A stretch of 64,000 nucleotides of DNA from Ancistrus triradiatus (Eukaryota; Chordata; Actinopteri; Siluriformes; Loricariidae): NCBI GenBank assembly GCA_025084515.1, contig JAJAGP010000228.1:376001-440000 (forward strand), written 5' to 3'. How positions within the stretch are numbered: position 1 is the stretch's first letter; every line of letters starts with the position of its first letter. Both the position numbers and the translations under genes were made by a program. This document shows, in pieces, positions 35,415 through 47,415 of the stretch. Under the pieces are notes generated by a model, which was not told the origin of the DNA, searched no databases, and saw only the letters and a program-made list of their open reading frames with translations.

Positions 35415-36962
35415 CAGTGGTTCTTGAAAGTTTGTGAACCCTTTAGAATTTTCTATATTTCTGCATAAATAAGATCTAAAACATAATCAGATTTTCACAC
35501 AAGTCCTAAAAGTAGATAAAGAGAACACAGTTAAACAAATGAGATAAAAATGAGACAAAAACATTATACTTGTTCATTTATTTATTGAGGAAAAAGATCC
35601 AATATTACATATTAGTGAGTGGCAAAAGTATGTGAACCTCTAGGATTAGCAGTTAATTTGAAGGTGAAATTAGAGTCAGGTGTTTTCAATCAATGGGATG
35701 ACAATCAGGTGCGACTGGGCACCACATTTTATTTAAAGAACAAGAATCTTTCAAAGTCTGCTATTCAGAATACGTTTGTGGACGTGTATCATGGCATGAA
35801 CAAAGGAGATTTCTGAGGACCTCAGAAAGAGAGTTGTTGATGCTCATCAGACTGGAAAAGGTTACAAAACCATCTCTAAAGAGTTTGGACTCCACCAATC
35901 CACAGTCAGACAGATTGTGTACAAATGGAGGAAATTTAAGACCACTGTTACCCTCCCCAAGAGTGGTCGACCAACAAAGACCACTTCAAGAGCAAGGCGT
36001 GTAATAGTTGGTGAGGTCACAAAGGACCCCAGGGTAACTTCTAAGCAACTGAAGGCCTCTCTCACGTTGGCTAATGTTAATGTTCATAATTGTCCATAAT
36101 GTTCATAATGTTCAGAGTCCAAAATCATAAGAACACTGAACAACAATGGTGTGCATAGCAAAGTTGCAAGGAGAAAGCCACTGCTCTCCAAAAAGAACAT
36201 TGCTACTCATCTGCAGTTTGCTAAAGATCACGTGGACAAGCCAGAAGGCTATTGGAAGAATGTTTTCTGGACGGATGAGACCAAAATAGAACTTTTTTGT
36301 TTAAAAGACGAGCATTATGTTTGAAGAAAGGAAAACACTGCATTCCATCATAAGAACCTTATCCCATCTGTGAAACATGGTGGTGGTAGTATCATGGTTC
36401 AGGCCTGTTTTGCTGCATCTGGGCCAGGACAGCTTGCCATCATTGATGGAACAATGAATTCTGGATTATATCAGAGAATTCTAAAGGAAAATGTCAGGAC
36501 GTCTGTCCATGAACTGAATCTTAAGAAAAGGTGGGTCATGCATCAAGAGAATGACCCTAAGCACACAAATCATTTTACCAAAGAATGGTTAAAGACGAAT
36601 AAAGTTAATGTTTTGGAATGGCCAAGTCAAAGTCTTGACCTTAATCCAATTGAAATGTTGTGGAAGGACCTGAAGCGAGCAGCTAATGTGAGGAAACCCA
36701 CCAACATCCCAGAGTTGAAGCTGTTCTGTAGGACTAAAGCTCCTCCAAAACTGGTGTGCAGGACTGATACCGAAAACGTTTAGTTGCAGTTATTGTATGT
36801 TAATGTAATATTGGATCATTTTCCTCAATAAATAAATGAGTAAGTATAATATTTTGTCTCATCTGTTTAACTGGGTTCTCTTTAGGACTTGTGTGAAAAT
36901 CTGATGATGTTTTAGGTCATATTTATGCAGAAATACAATATAAATATATACAAGCACCACTG
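35415..36962 (+). mobile_element. Tc1-like element, full length
   Basis: The left end CAGTGGTTCTTGAAAGTTTG and the right end AAGCACCACTG, with inverted subterminal GTGAACCCTTTAGAATTTTC/CATATTTATGCAGAAATAC-type sequences, are present. Flanks are CA (left, TA decay) and TA (right). About 1.55 kb. Family members: 759, 15764, 46780. Confidence 0.92.
35791..36783 (+). pseudogene. Tc1-family transposase, inactivated
   Basis: The start context is ATGGCATGAACAAAGGAGAT: codon 3 is TGA where the sister copy on the minus strand at 16398 has CGA. Downstream the frame resumes with EISEDLRKRVVDAHQTGKGY, the second HTH with LPKSGRPTKTTSRARRV, a local expansion of TTCATAATGTTCATAATGTT (about 36080-36115), WTDETKIELF (first Asp), a TGA, then MKHGGGSIMVQACFAASGPG, QENDPKHTNHFTKEWL (second Asp) and NPIEMLWKDLKR (Glu). 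The triad codons are intact but stops and a shift prevent expression. Confidence 0.9.
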
Positions 36963-36964
36963 TA

Positions 36965-39476
36965 TTGATGTTATCAACCCAAAGTCTTGGTACACAACTG
37001 TATCTTTTCATCTATTAAAACCATATTTTTAATTATAAATATGCTTACCATACATAAAGGTTTGGATAACACAGTGCATCACTTCCAAACTTTCATCTTC
37101 AGCTCAGTCTAGTACAACCATGACAATTAGAGAGATAACTGGCTACAGACAAGGGAATTTGACTCTCAAGATCATTTAGGGAGGATGAGCACACTGACAG
37201 GCTAATGGAAGCGAGCTCGTATATAAGGCTCTGTCTCTCTCCAGCTATCTTTAGGAGCAGGGGAGAACTTCAAAGACAACAAGGCTGCCTGTGATCTCTC
37301 ACTGGCATGCAGCAACTCCAAAGTGACAGCTGGAGTAAGAGGAGAGGAGGCGTACTCCTTCACTTTTCATCACATGCAGAAATGGCTGATGGAGGGAGAT
37401 GGAGAAAAAGGAAAGACCCAGGGAAGGACAGAGAAATTTGGCGGAGCGATTGGAGTGATACATGGATATAACCATGTTACAGGATGTTTGAGCTACAACT
37501 ATTTTTGTGGACAAATAAGGTACAGTGACAAGGAAATACAAGGTGATAGAATGTGAATACTTGAAACACTTCTGGGGTAGTTGTTAGCAAATGTTGCAAT
37601 AACCTGTTATTATAGAAAATGCCTTTTGGCTAATTATTTATATGCTATTTCAATATAATTATTGGAACTAGAGAGGCAAAGATTCTTAGCATGGTCCAAA
37701 TGTCTGTCAATATTTATTAAGTGCAGAGAGTAATAATCAAACTCTTTAATCATAATAAACTCCCTGCAAAGTTTTATTTCATGATTGATTTATTTGACCT
37801 TTTTGGCTACATTGCGTTAACTGTCTTTCAACAGAACGCTTGTCTGAGTTTACTTACCGGTTGACTATATTAATGTTTTTCAAACACAAACAAATAGTGA
37901 CACAACCACACATGCACGCAGATGTGCGCAAAAAAGACGCATGCTTTCAAATCCACCTTGGAAGTACTTACTTTAAGGATGATGTGTGGTTGTGGAAGTG
38001 GTTGGTCAGAAACAAAATTATATTTTATGTTTACCTTTACTTTTCAATCAACAAACGCACAGCATTATTCACATTACGTAACTGACTGTTTATGAGACTC
38101 TCTGACCAACTCATCTGGCCCTAACAATTGTTGGCCCTTATTAAAAGTTTTAACATTTCCTCCTCATTCAACATTTCAACTATAAGAGCTGACTGTTCAC
38201 TTACTGTCTAAACTATCCCACTGCTTAACCTGTGCATTTGTAACAAGATAATCATTGTTATTTGTTATTAGGTTTGTGCACGGTTTTAATGTTTTGGCTT
38301 GGCAGTGTACACTGAAGAGTCTTTGGAGAGAAGGGCTTTGGGACTACAGGTAGGGAAATACCCTGGCAGAACTAATGAACAACTTTAAAACAATATTATT
38401 TTTTCCTTAAGTTCGAATCCTGATTCCACTTAATCCATTTACACAGATTGGAATGTTTTCCTCACATGTTTCATATTCTTCTTCTAATTTCATAGGATTT
38501 TGAGTTCTTCCATCATAATACAAAATGGGACTGATGTTTAACACACAGTTTGATTCTGATATTCAAGTTGCTACAGGACAACATGGGTTAGGAAACATTT
38601 TCTACCCGTGACAAATTCAAGCTAAGCTACTTCGTTATTAGTGTTCCTGTTGATGGTGTCCTATTAGCTGTGTGCTAACATTACCTATACAAATTCACCA
38701 TGATTACTGTATAAGTTTAGCATGTTTGGCTACTATTAAATACATCATTGAGCATCAAATACTGAAATTCCATTTGTTTCTCCCCTGTAAGTTGGTTAGC
38801 ATTACAACATCTCCAGTATTTAATTGTGTACTTTCTTCCATATAGAGATGTCAGTGCAACATTAGCTGCACTGTGAATACACCTTGTAAGCCCCTAAGGT
38901 TTCCTTTACATGTAGTACACAGATTTAATCATGAATTTGAGGCACAGTGGGGACCGTTGAAATTTCTTGTTCTTTGATTCATCTTTGAAGAAATTTCCCC
39001 CCATTTCTCTGTGAATGTTCCAATACCTTACTTCACACAGTTGAGCTTTTAACAAAACTATAGCTCATCAAGGTTTAATGAAGGTACTCTTCAAGGCAGT
39101 GTGTCACATGGGGTGCAATCCTTTATGCTTAACTTTGTATCTGTATCTATATGCAGTTTTTATCACCAGCTGCACTGAACTACAGCAAATAATCTCAGTG
39201 TGACTAAAAGGAGGCAAGTTTATGACATCACTTAACTGGATGAGTACAACAGGCTTCATTATAAATTTAGTATTTATGCAAGTACAAACAGTGTTAACAG
39301 CACAGGGACACTGCTGAAGTTAGCCAGCTGGCATACACACTGACACATACAGTACATAAGGATGTAATGGCTTTGGTTTTGCTTCTTTAAATAAAAAAAG
39401 CATAAGGAACACCCCTAACATTACAATAAAATAAAAAATAAAATAAATTAAATATTAAATTAATTCATTCTATCCA
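36965..39476. other. Stretch without a supported gene
   Basis: 37060-37450 is less AT-rich and repeat-free; the rest is AT-rich. Short open frames lack family motifs. Confidence 0.3.
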
Positions 39477-39477
39477 T

Positions 39478-39826
39478 TTTGTTGCATCCGACCCTTGGAT
39501 ACTCTGTAGACCAGTCTTATACTGATCCACTGTTTCACTGTGATGGTTTTTACAGAGTAGGTCACCAGATCTTTCTCCAACCCATCATAGGACACATACA
39601 CTCATACACACATTCACACACTAAGGGCACTTTAGAAACACCAGCTAACCTAACATGCATGTCTTTGAAATGTGGGAGGAAACTGGAGTACCCGGAGGAA
39701 ACCCACACATACATGGGGAGGACATGCAGACTCCACACAGACGGAACCCAGAGACGGGATCGAACTGGGGATCTCAGACCTGTGAGGCGACAATGCTAAC
39801 GACTGCACTCTCTCACACTGCACAGT
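39478..39826 (-). mobile_element. V-type tRNA-derived SINE
   Basis: Contains CATGCATGTCTTTGAAATGT, GGGAGGAAACTGGAGTACCC, GGAGGAAACCCACACATACA and GGACATGCAGACTCCACACA. The minus strand then has the tRNA-like head CAGTCGTTAGCATTGTCGCC (A-box side) and CCAGTTCGATCCCGTCTCTG (B box). The 5' part includes CACACATTCACACACTAAGG. Confidence 0.75.
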
Positions 39827-39999
39827 AACACCAGAAAATAATTTTTACTACTACAAAAATCAAGTGCACCAAAAAAAAAAAAAATAAATAAAATAAAATA
39901 AAAAATACCTGAAGAAGCCACCACGTATGATGTGTACTTGATGATGTTACACTAGAAAATAAAATTTCTAGTAATATAATAAAATTTAAAATTTGATCC

Positions 40000-41145
40000 T
40001 GGGTACAACAGGAAGCCAGTGAAGTGATCTTAGTTAAGGAGCAATATAAGAAAACCATGATAGCTTGTCAACCAGATAGACAGCAGCATTCTGAATACTC
40101 TTTAGTGGACTTGAAGGTAGACCAGCAAGCAAAGCATTGCAGTAATTGAGTCCAGAAAAGACAAGAGATCTGTGGCAATCTGTGATAAGAAAAGTATGCG
40201 TTGTTCTGATATTGAGTAGACGAAATCTGCAAGATCTGGTTGACGTAATGTTCAGAAAAATTAAGATTATTGTTGAAAATCACACCAAGATTTGCCACTG
40301 AGAGATCCAGTGTTAGGGAGTTCCTTGCCAGGAGGTAGATCAGTTCAGTCTTGTCCAGATTGAGCTTTGCTTGATGTTTTGGTATTCATGAAGAAATGTT
40401 AGGAAGTCAGAAACCCAGTATGAAATTTGAGAGGTGGATGAAGGGAATGAAAAGTAAAACCAAGTATCTATCTATGTAGAAGTGATACAAGAAGACATGC
40501 GATGTAATCACTGAGTCCAGCAATGTAGTGTTGAGGGGGAACAGGAGTGGACCAAAGATCTCTGAGGAACACCTGTAGTAATCCTATGAGGTGATGAAAG
40601 GAAATCTTGCCATGCTACCTGGTTGACTTGATCTTGAAGATATGAGGAAAATCTGGCAAGCACCCGGTGCCCAAGTTAGCAAGAGTGGAGATGAGAACCT
40701 GATGATTCACAGTGTCAAATGCAGCAGACAGATCCAAAAGGACAAGTACTGAAGATATGGAGTTTTCCTTGGCTTTACAAAGTGCTTCAGTGACTGTGAG
40801 GATAGTAGTTTTTTTGTAGAAGGACCAGCCGTGTAACCAGACTGGTTGGTGTCAAGGAGGTTGAATTCCTGAAAAGAAGGAAGACAAGAATAGCATGCTC
40901 AAGAGTTCTGCACAGGAACAGAAGGAGGGAAACAGGATTAAAGTGCATCAGCTGGGTTGAGTGATGGTTTCTTCAGTAGAAGTGTAACTCAAGCTTTCTT
41001 GAAGAGAGAAGGAACCAGGCCAAACATCAGTGACATATTGAGAACTGTTGCGGTATATGGTGCATGATTGCTGATAGAGATGTACCGCGATGCAAAAATG
41101 GGACGTTGTCTATCGTCAGGTTGGATGATGCACTGTCTAATTGGA
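40000..41145 (-). mobile_element. L2-like non-LTR retrotransposon fragment (reverse transcriptase region)
   Basis: The minus strand carries a decayed reverse transcriptase. DLSAAFDTVNHQVLISTLA near 40730 matches the RT box with the first Asp. GVPQRS follows near 40570 (normally GVPQGS). The FYADD box is destroyed. YFSFPSSTSQ, KTELIYLLARNS, LSVANLGVIFNNNLNFSEH, and a stretch reading LNYCNALLAGLPSS with IQNAA near 40150-40085 then follow the order of fish L2/CR1-type RT C-termini. No endonuclease domain is visible, so this is a 5'-truncated, broken copy. Confidence 0.75.
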
Positions 41146-42155
41146 TTATACAGTGGTGTGAAAAAGTGTTTTCCCCTTCCTGATTTCCTATTTTTTTGCA
41201 TGTTTGTCACACTTAAGTGTTTCGGAACATCCAACCAATTTAAATATTAGTCAAAGACAACACAAGTAAATACAAAATGCAGTTTTTAAATGAAGTTGTT
41301 TATTAGTAAGGGAGGAAAAAATCCTAACCTACATGGCCCTGTGTGAAAAAGTGATCCCCCCCCCTTGTTAAAACACAACTATGCCTTAGCACACCTGAGT
41401 TCACTGTCTCTAGCCACACCCAGGCCTGATTATTGCCACACCTGTTCTCAATCAGGACATCACTTAAATAGGACCTGCCTGACAAAGTGAAGTACACCAA
41501 AAGATCCTTACAAGCTACACATCTTGGCCGAAATCCAAAGAAATTCAGGAACAATTGAGAAAGAAAGTAATTGAAATCTATCAGTCTGGAAAGGGTTATA
41601 AAGCCATTTCTAAAGCTTTGGGACTCCAGCAAACCACAGTGAGAGCCATTATCCACAAATGGCGAAGACATGGAACAGTGGTGAACCTTCCCAGGAGTGG
41701 CCGGCTGACCAAAATTACCCCAAGAGCTCAGCAACAACTAATCCAAGAGGTCACAAAAGACCCCACAACAACATCCAAAGAACTGCAGGCCTCATTTGCC
41801 TCATTTAAGGTCAGTGTTCATGCCTCCACCATAAGAAAGAGACTGGGCAAAAATGGCCTGCAGTGCCAAAACAAAAACCACTGCTGAGCTAAAAGAACAT
41901 TAAAGTTTATCTTAATTTTTCCAGAACACATCTTGATGATCCCCAAGACTTTTGGGAAAACATTCTGTGGACTGACGAGACAAAAGTTTGGAAGGTGTGT
42001 GTCCCATTAAATCTGGCGTAAAAGTAACACAGCATTTCAGAAAAAGAACATTATACCAACAGTAAAATATGGTGGTGGTAGTGTGATGGTCTGGGGCAGT
42101 TTTGCTGCTTCAGGACCTGGAACACTTGCTGTGATAAATGGAACCATGAATTATG

Positions 42156-42319
42156 GTTGGCCCAGAAGGCCCAGGGTTCATATCCCACCTCTGCCAAGCT
42201 GCCACTGTTGGGTCCATGAGCAAGACCCTTAACCCACAATTGCTTGGATTGTAAAATTGTATCAATTGTAAGTCGCTCTGGATAAGGGCGTCTGCTAAAT
42301 GCTGTAAATGTAAATGTAA
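42156..42319 (+). mobile_element. tRNA-derived SINE (5'-truncated) inside Tc1
   Basis: It starts at GTTGGCCCAGAAGGCCCAGG, so the A-box part is missing, and runs to the AAATG tail units. The direct repeat ATGAATTATG lies at 42146-42155 and 42320-42329. Structure and 5' truncation fit L1/L2-type retroposition. Confidence 0.95.
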
Positions 42320-42483
42320 ATGAATTATGTTGTCTAACAAAAAAATCCTGAAGGAGAATGTCCGGCCATCTGTCCGTGACCTCAAGCTGAAACGAACTTG
42401 GGTTCTGCAGCAGGACAATGATCAAAAACACACCAGCAAGTCCACCTCTGAATGGCTGAAGAAAAAGGCATGACCTTAAAAAG

Positions 42484-42627
42484 GGATTGTGATAGCCTAG
42501 TGGTTAAGATACTGAACTCTGGACCAGAAGGTCCAGGTTCAAATCCCACCTCTGCCAGGCTGCCACAATTGCTTGGCTTGTAAGACTGTATCAATTGTAA
42601 GTCGCTCTATGCTAAATGCTGCAAATG
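42484..42627 (+). mobile_element. tRNA-derived SINE with internal deletion, inside Tc1
   Basis: It starts GGATTGTGATAGCCTAGTGG with A box and B box (GGTTCAAATCCCACC). It lacks the ACTGTTGGGTCC...CTTAACCC block present in other copies, and ends CTAAATGCTGCAAATG. It is flanked by TAAAAAG at 42477-42483 and 42628-42634. Confidence 0.93.
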
Positions 42628-42999
42628 TAAAAAGACCGTTCATGCTCGAAAACCCTCCAATGTGTCTGAATTACAACAATTCTGCAAATGTGAGTGGCCA
42701 AAATTCCTCCACAACGCTGTAAAAGACTCATTGCAAGTTATTGAAAATTCTTGGTTGCAGTTGTTGCTGCTAAGGGTGGCCCAACCAGTTATTAGGTTTA
42801 GGAGGCAATCACTTTTTCACATGTAGGTTTGGATTTTTTTCTCCCTTAACACCTTCATTTAAAAACTGCATGTGTTTAATTGTGTTGTCTTTGACTAATA
42901 TTTAAATTGGTTTGATGTTCCAAAACACTTAAGTGTGACAAACATGCAAAAAAAATAGGAAATCAGGTAGGGGCAAACACTTTGTCACACCACTGTATA

Positions 43000-43890
43000 T
43001 CACAGGAACGAGCCGACACAGCTGGCTTGTTCGTGTCCTGTGGCTTTCCTTCTCTATCCGCTTTGAAGTATTTCCACACATGAATAGAAGCTAGACTGTG
43101 GGAAACGTGTATTGTACCATTTCAGAATATTCAATATCAATATTTATTGTTTTATCGATATTTTTGACAACACTAATGGGTACATGGATATCATACTTTT
43201 AAATATTGAAACACAATGTCCATGATAGGCTATGTGACAAAAAAATACAACCTGTCTAACTAATACCAAAACTATGCTGAAATTAGCTCAAATGTGACAT
43301 TAATTACATGTACAGCCATGCAATTTAGTAACACATTGAATTTACTGTGACTGTTTTTGTGAGCTAATTACCGGTAAGTCCAATAATCTACAATGTTTCT
43401 GAGAGATTTGTTTGTGAAAACCTTCCTGTATGTTTGTCCCACATGGAACTCTTTAGTCTTTTCCTCATTTTTACTGTGCACCTGCTGCTTAACAGCTGTT
43501 CTCGAAAGCAGGTGCAAAAGTGCAGAAAGGGGAAAACTGAAAAGGTACAGTTTAGAACTGTTGCAGAACACATACTGCACATTGATAAACTCCATAATTT
43601 GCCCTGAAATTATGAAAAAAATCACATAGGCCCATATGAACTCAGAATACCTGGAAACCCAATGCCACATAAATTGTTTGTCATGGTACCCAAGCACCTA
43701 ACTGTTACTTACTACATATTCCAGTAAGATACACTTTAAAAAATTGCTTAGAGTGTGTCTGAGAGTAATGGACTGATGCACAGTCAACGTGTGTTGGCCC
43801 TTCCTGTGATCTAAAAAGGACAAATGCACATCCTAGCCTAGTATTTAAGTGTCAGGTTTTAAAAGGTGTGTTTGGTACTCCAGCTCAGAA
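43000..43890. other. No gene recognised
   Basis: AT-rich. A short imperfect hairpin (CACAGGAACGAGCC with GGCTTGTTCGTGTCCTGTG) occurs at 43003-43046. A 109-codon minus-strand open frame at 43368-43697 shows no family signature. Confidence 0.3.
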
Positions 43891-43892
43891 TA

Positions 43893-45424
43893 TATACTGG
43901 TTCTTCGAAAAAAAATTGCATATTGTGATAAAGTTAATTCTTTTCCGTAATGTAATGATAAAAATTAAACTTTCATATATTTTAGATTCATTGCACACCA
44001 ACTGAAATATTTCAAGTATTTTATTGTTTTAATACTGATTATTTTGGCATACAGCTCATGAAAACCCAAAATTAGCATATCATGAAAAGGTTCTCTAAAC
44101 GAGCTATTAACCTAATCATCTGAATCAACGAATTAACTCTAAACACCTGCAAAAGATTCCTGAGGCTTTTGAAAACTCCCAGCCTGGTTCATTACTCAAA
44201 ACCGCAATCATGGGTAAGACTGCCGACCTGACTGCTGTCCAGAAGGCCATCATTGACACCCTCAAGCAAGAGGGTTAGACACAGAAAGAAATTTCTGAAC
44301 AAATATGCTGTTCCCCAGAGTGCTGTATCAAGGCACCTCAGTGGGAAGTCTGTGGGAAGGAAAAAGTGTGGCAGAAAACACTGCACAACGAGAAGAGGTG
44401 ACCGGACCCTGAGGAGGATTGTGGAGAAGGGCCGATTCCTGAGCCCAACGTGCACAGGCGTGTGCAGGAAATGGGCTACAGGTGCCGCATTCCCCAGGTC
44501 AAGACACTTTTTGAACCAGAAACAGCGGCAGAAGCGCCTGACCTGGGCTACAGAGAAGCAGCACTGGACTGTTGCTCAGTGGTCCAAAGTACTTTTTTCG
44601 GATGAAAGCAAATTTTGCATGTCATTCGAAAATCAGTGTGCCAGAGTCTGGAGGAAGACTGGGGAGAAGGAAATGCCAAAATGTCTGAAGTCCAGTGTCA
44701 AGTACCCACAGTCAGTGATGGTCTGGGGTGCCATGTCAGCTGCTGGTGTTGGTCCACTGTGTTTTTATCAAGGGCAGGGTCAATGCATCTAGCTATCAGG
44801 AGATTTTGGAGCACTTCATGCTTCCATCTGCCGAAGAGCTTTATGGAGATGAAGAGTTCATTTTTCAGCACGACCTGGCACCTGCTCACAGCGCCAAAAC
44901 CACTGGTAAATGGTTTACTGACCATGGTATTACTGTGCTCAATTGGCCTGCCAACTCTCCTGACCTGAACCCGATAGAGAATCTGTGGGATATTGTGACG
45001 AGAAAGTTGAGACACGCAAGACCCAACACTCTGGATGAGCTTAGGGCCGCTATCGAAGCATCCTGGGCCTCCATAACACCTCAGCAGTGCCACAGGCCGA
45101 TTGCCTCCATGCCACGCCGCATTGAAGCAGTCATTTCTGCAAAAGGATTCCCGACCAAGTATTGAGTGCATAAATGAACATAATAATCTGAAGGCTGACT
45201 TTTGTATTAAAAACACTTTTCTTTTATTGGTCGGATGAAATATGCTAATTTTGGGTTTTCATGAGCTGTATGCCAAAATCATCAGTATTAAAACAATAAA
45301 AGACTTGAAATATTTCAGTTGGTGTGCAATGAATCTAAAATATATGAAAGTTTAATTTTTATCATTACGGAAAAGAATTAACTTTATCACAATATGCTAA
45401 TTTTTTTTTAGAAGGACCAGTATA
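43893..45424 (+). mobile_element. Best-preserved Tc1-like element, long TIRs
   Basis: Inverted repeats of about 185-190 bases at 43893-44080 and 45240-45424 are almost identical: ATTGTGATAAAGTTAATTCT, TTTTAGATTCATTGCACACC and AGCTCATGAAAACCCAAAAT each recur inverted. Ends read TATACTGGTTCTTC and GAAGGACCAGTATA within TA repeats. Length 1.53 kb. High TIR identity suggests this is the youngest Tc1 copy in the window. Confidence 0.95.
44210..45165 (+). pseudogene. Tc1-family transposase, three small lesions
   Basis: The start is ATG at 44210 (MGKTADLTAVQKAIIDTLKQ). Lesions: TAG at 44276-44278 or thereabouts following QEG, an extra C in the CCCC run near 44310, and an extra T in the TTTTT run near 44765. 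Otherwise the domains are in order: first HTH, GRKKCGRKHCTTRRGDRTLR hook region, second HTH with RRKWATGAAF-type residues, VLFSDESKFCMSFE (first Asp), KYPQSVMVWGAMSAAG, FIFQHDLAPAHSAKTT (second Asp), WPANSPDLNPIENLWDI (Glu), and the end AKGFPTKY before TGA at 45163-45165. The triad is intact, but the copy cannot make a full protein as it stands. Confidence 0.93.
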
Positions 45425-45499
45425 TATATAAATTGTGCGTGCTGAAGGCAGACCTCGTCTACTGGGGCGTGTTGAGAATCCCTGATCCAAGACGACAGA

Positions 45500-45554
45500 C
45501 AGGCCGACACACACAGACACAGACACACACACACACAGACACACAGACACACCT
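45500..45554. repeat. CA/GA-rich microsatellite
   Basis: Interrupted CACAGA and CA units. Confidence 0.85.
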
Positions 45555-45850
45555 GTGCCTGTAACACCACACTGAAAGCAGTGGCCCATTCACAGCTGTG
45601 CATCCAAACCTTTCTTTCTCACTTTCACAGATTATCAAACAGTCCAGAAGAGTGCATGATACAGTAATTGTTTGAATGCTGTACTTTATACTTTAACTCT
45701 AGTGCAACAGTTCTCACGTGTGGGGTTTTTAAAGGCTACAATTAAACGCGAGTCTGCAAGTCTTACAAAACAGCGCCCGAGAAAAGACACACTTGCTAAA
45801 CATCTTCAATGTTTTGCCGTTTAAAATAATCAAGCACCCGGGAAACTCAC

Positions 45851-46010
45851 CTTAACGTGGCACAGATACGTGCACCCTGCCCGGCCCTTACGCTGAAAGA
45901 GTTAAAAGTGATCCGTCACTCACTGATTTGTCAATAAAGTAAAAGAAAGCTAAACGACATCTCACACAGCTCCCTGCCTGGCTGACCCATACGAAGGCGG
46001 AGCCAAGAAC
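45851..46010 (-). other. Candidate non-coding first exon of a minus-strand gene
   Basis: On the minus strand the block ends CCACGTTAAG followed by GTGAGTTTCC, a near-perfect donor. It contains more CpG than the surrounding DNA and no repeat. A short upstream-type frame starts ATGGGTCAGCCAGG and stops after about 19 codons, so the exon would be 5' UTR. The exact transcription start is not determined; I set the right border by the end of the CpG-richer core. It could serve the gene whose coding exon is at 43-170, about 45.7 kb downstream, but intermediate exons were not found. Confidence 0.5.
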
Positions 46011-46100
46011 GTGGAGGCGAGGCTAGATCAACGCGGAACGAAGACGAAAACAGGCGTGGTGAAAACAAAGGGTACAAAGGGCGTGGCTAAAGGATAGGTA
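46011..46100 (-). promoter_or_regulatory. Candidate promoter with Sp/KLF-like boxes
   Basis: Plus-strand words GGCGGAGCC (45998-46006), CAGGCGTGGTG and GGGCGTGGCT (near 46050-46090) are GC/CACCC-type boxes. They lie directly upstream of the candidate exon and within the locally CpG-rich block. No TATA box is obvious, as usual for such promoters. Confidence 0.4.
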
Positions 46101-47415
46101 GTTCTGGGCTGTACCGATCAAGGATGTGCTGAAACAGGAATAAAGACATCAGAAGACATCACATTTTTGGTAGATTGCCCACAATGCACCCATAAATCTT
46201 ACCTTGGGATGTTTTCATAACACTTCAAAACAGAAACCCTTCAGTTTACAACTTAAAAAAAAAAGATTTCTGAATGGATCACTTAACTGGTAATTCTATT
46301 TAGAAATAAAATGGCTCTTCTGAAAAAAAAAACAGATTAAACATGAGTTGAAATAGGTAGAGCATAAAGGTGGCCTTACTGTACCCATCCAGAATTAAGT
46401 ACCATTTTGATTGTTTACCTCTGGAGGAGCGGGTCATGTAAAAGCGTTGCTCTTTTGCACGTGCTTCAATTTCAGAGCGTAAACGGTTCAAACGACTGTA
46501 GGTACGGATATAGGTCACATTAAAAAGATAGTGTGAACAGCCTAAAAAATAATAAAAGTGAGAAAACTGGATTTAGATCACTTTGCCTGCTAAATGTAGC
46601 TAAAGTCATCAGAAGATTTAAAACACCCCTAAAGCTTATCTTAGGATGTTTTCATAACAATTTAATTATTTATTTATTTATTTTTTCTCATCACACAAAT
46701 TCCGCTGTAACCCAGCAGGAAAACACATGATTGATTATGCCAGGAGTTATCCCATTACATTGAATTTCATAGGTGCAACAATATTTTGAGTTGTTCTTCA
46801 TTGCTGAGATCATTAGTTATGAGAGAGGCCTTCAGTTGCTTAGAAGTTACCCTGGGGTCCATTGTGAGCTTGCCAGCTATTACCTGCCTTGCTCTTGGAG
46901 TGATCTTTGTTGCTCGACCACTCCTGGGGAGGGTAACAATGGTCTTGAATTTCCTCCATTTGTACACAATCTGTCTGACTGTGGATTGGTGGAGTCCAAA
47001 CTCTTTAGAGATGGTTTTGTAACCTTTTCCAGCCTGACGAGTATCAACAACTCTTTTTCTGAGGTCCTGAGAAATCTCCTTTGTTCATGCCATGATACAC
47101 TTTCACAAAAATGTTGTGAAGGCCAGACTTTGAAAGATTCTTGTTCTTTAAATAAAACAGGGCCCACTCACACCTGATTGTCATCCCATTGATTGAAAAC
47201 ACCTGACTCTAATTTCACCTTCAAATTAACTGATAATCCTAGAGGTTGCCATACTTTTGCCAATCACTAATATGTAATATTGGATCATTTTCCTTAATAA
47301 ATAAATGAACAAGTATAATATTTATTTATAATATTTATTCATCTCATTTGTTTAACAGGGTCTCTTTATCTACTTTTAGGACTTTTGTGAAAATCTGATG
47401 ATGTTTTAGGTCATA

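Larger units (their letters stand above)
41526..42795 (+). pseudogene. Tc1-family transposase, interrupted by two SINEs
   Basis: The expected ATG reads TTG and a base is inserted nearby. The DNA-binding region is well kept at 41555-41860: MRKKVIEIYQSGKGYKAISK and LGLQQTTVRAIIHKWRRHG (first HTH), then LPRSGRLTKITPRAQQQLIQ (GRPR-like hook and second HTH). TGGACTGACGAGACAAAAGT carries the first Asp, GTGGTGGTAGTGTGATGGTC follows, and CAGCAGGACAATGATCAAAA carries the second Asp. The segment for the last Glu is absent around the second SINE. The end is TAG at 42793-42795 after AKGGPTSY-type coding. Confidence 0.88.
41151..42995 (+). mobile_element. Tc1-like element with two nested SINEs
   Basis: The left end CAGTGGTGTGAAAAAGTGTT and right end CACTTTGTCACACCACTG are inverted copies, flanked by TA (41149-41150 and 42996-42997). 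Total 1845 bases, about 1.5 kb once the two SINE insertions are set aside. Same family as 19439-20948. Confidence 0.95.

Noticed and set aside
43368..43697. 109-codon minus-strand open frame with a hydrophobic stretch
   Set aside because: No family motif, and the opposite strand is also open over 78 codons, as expected by chance.
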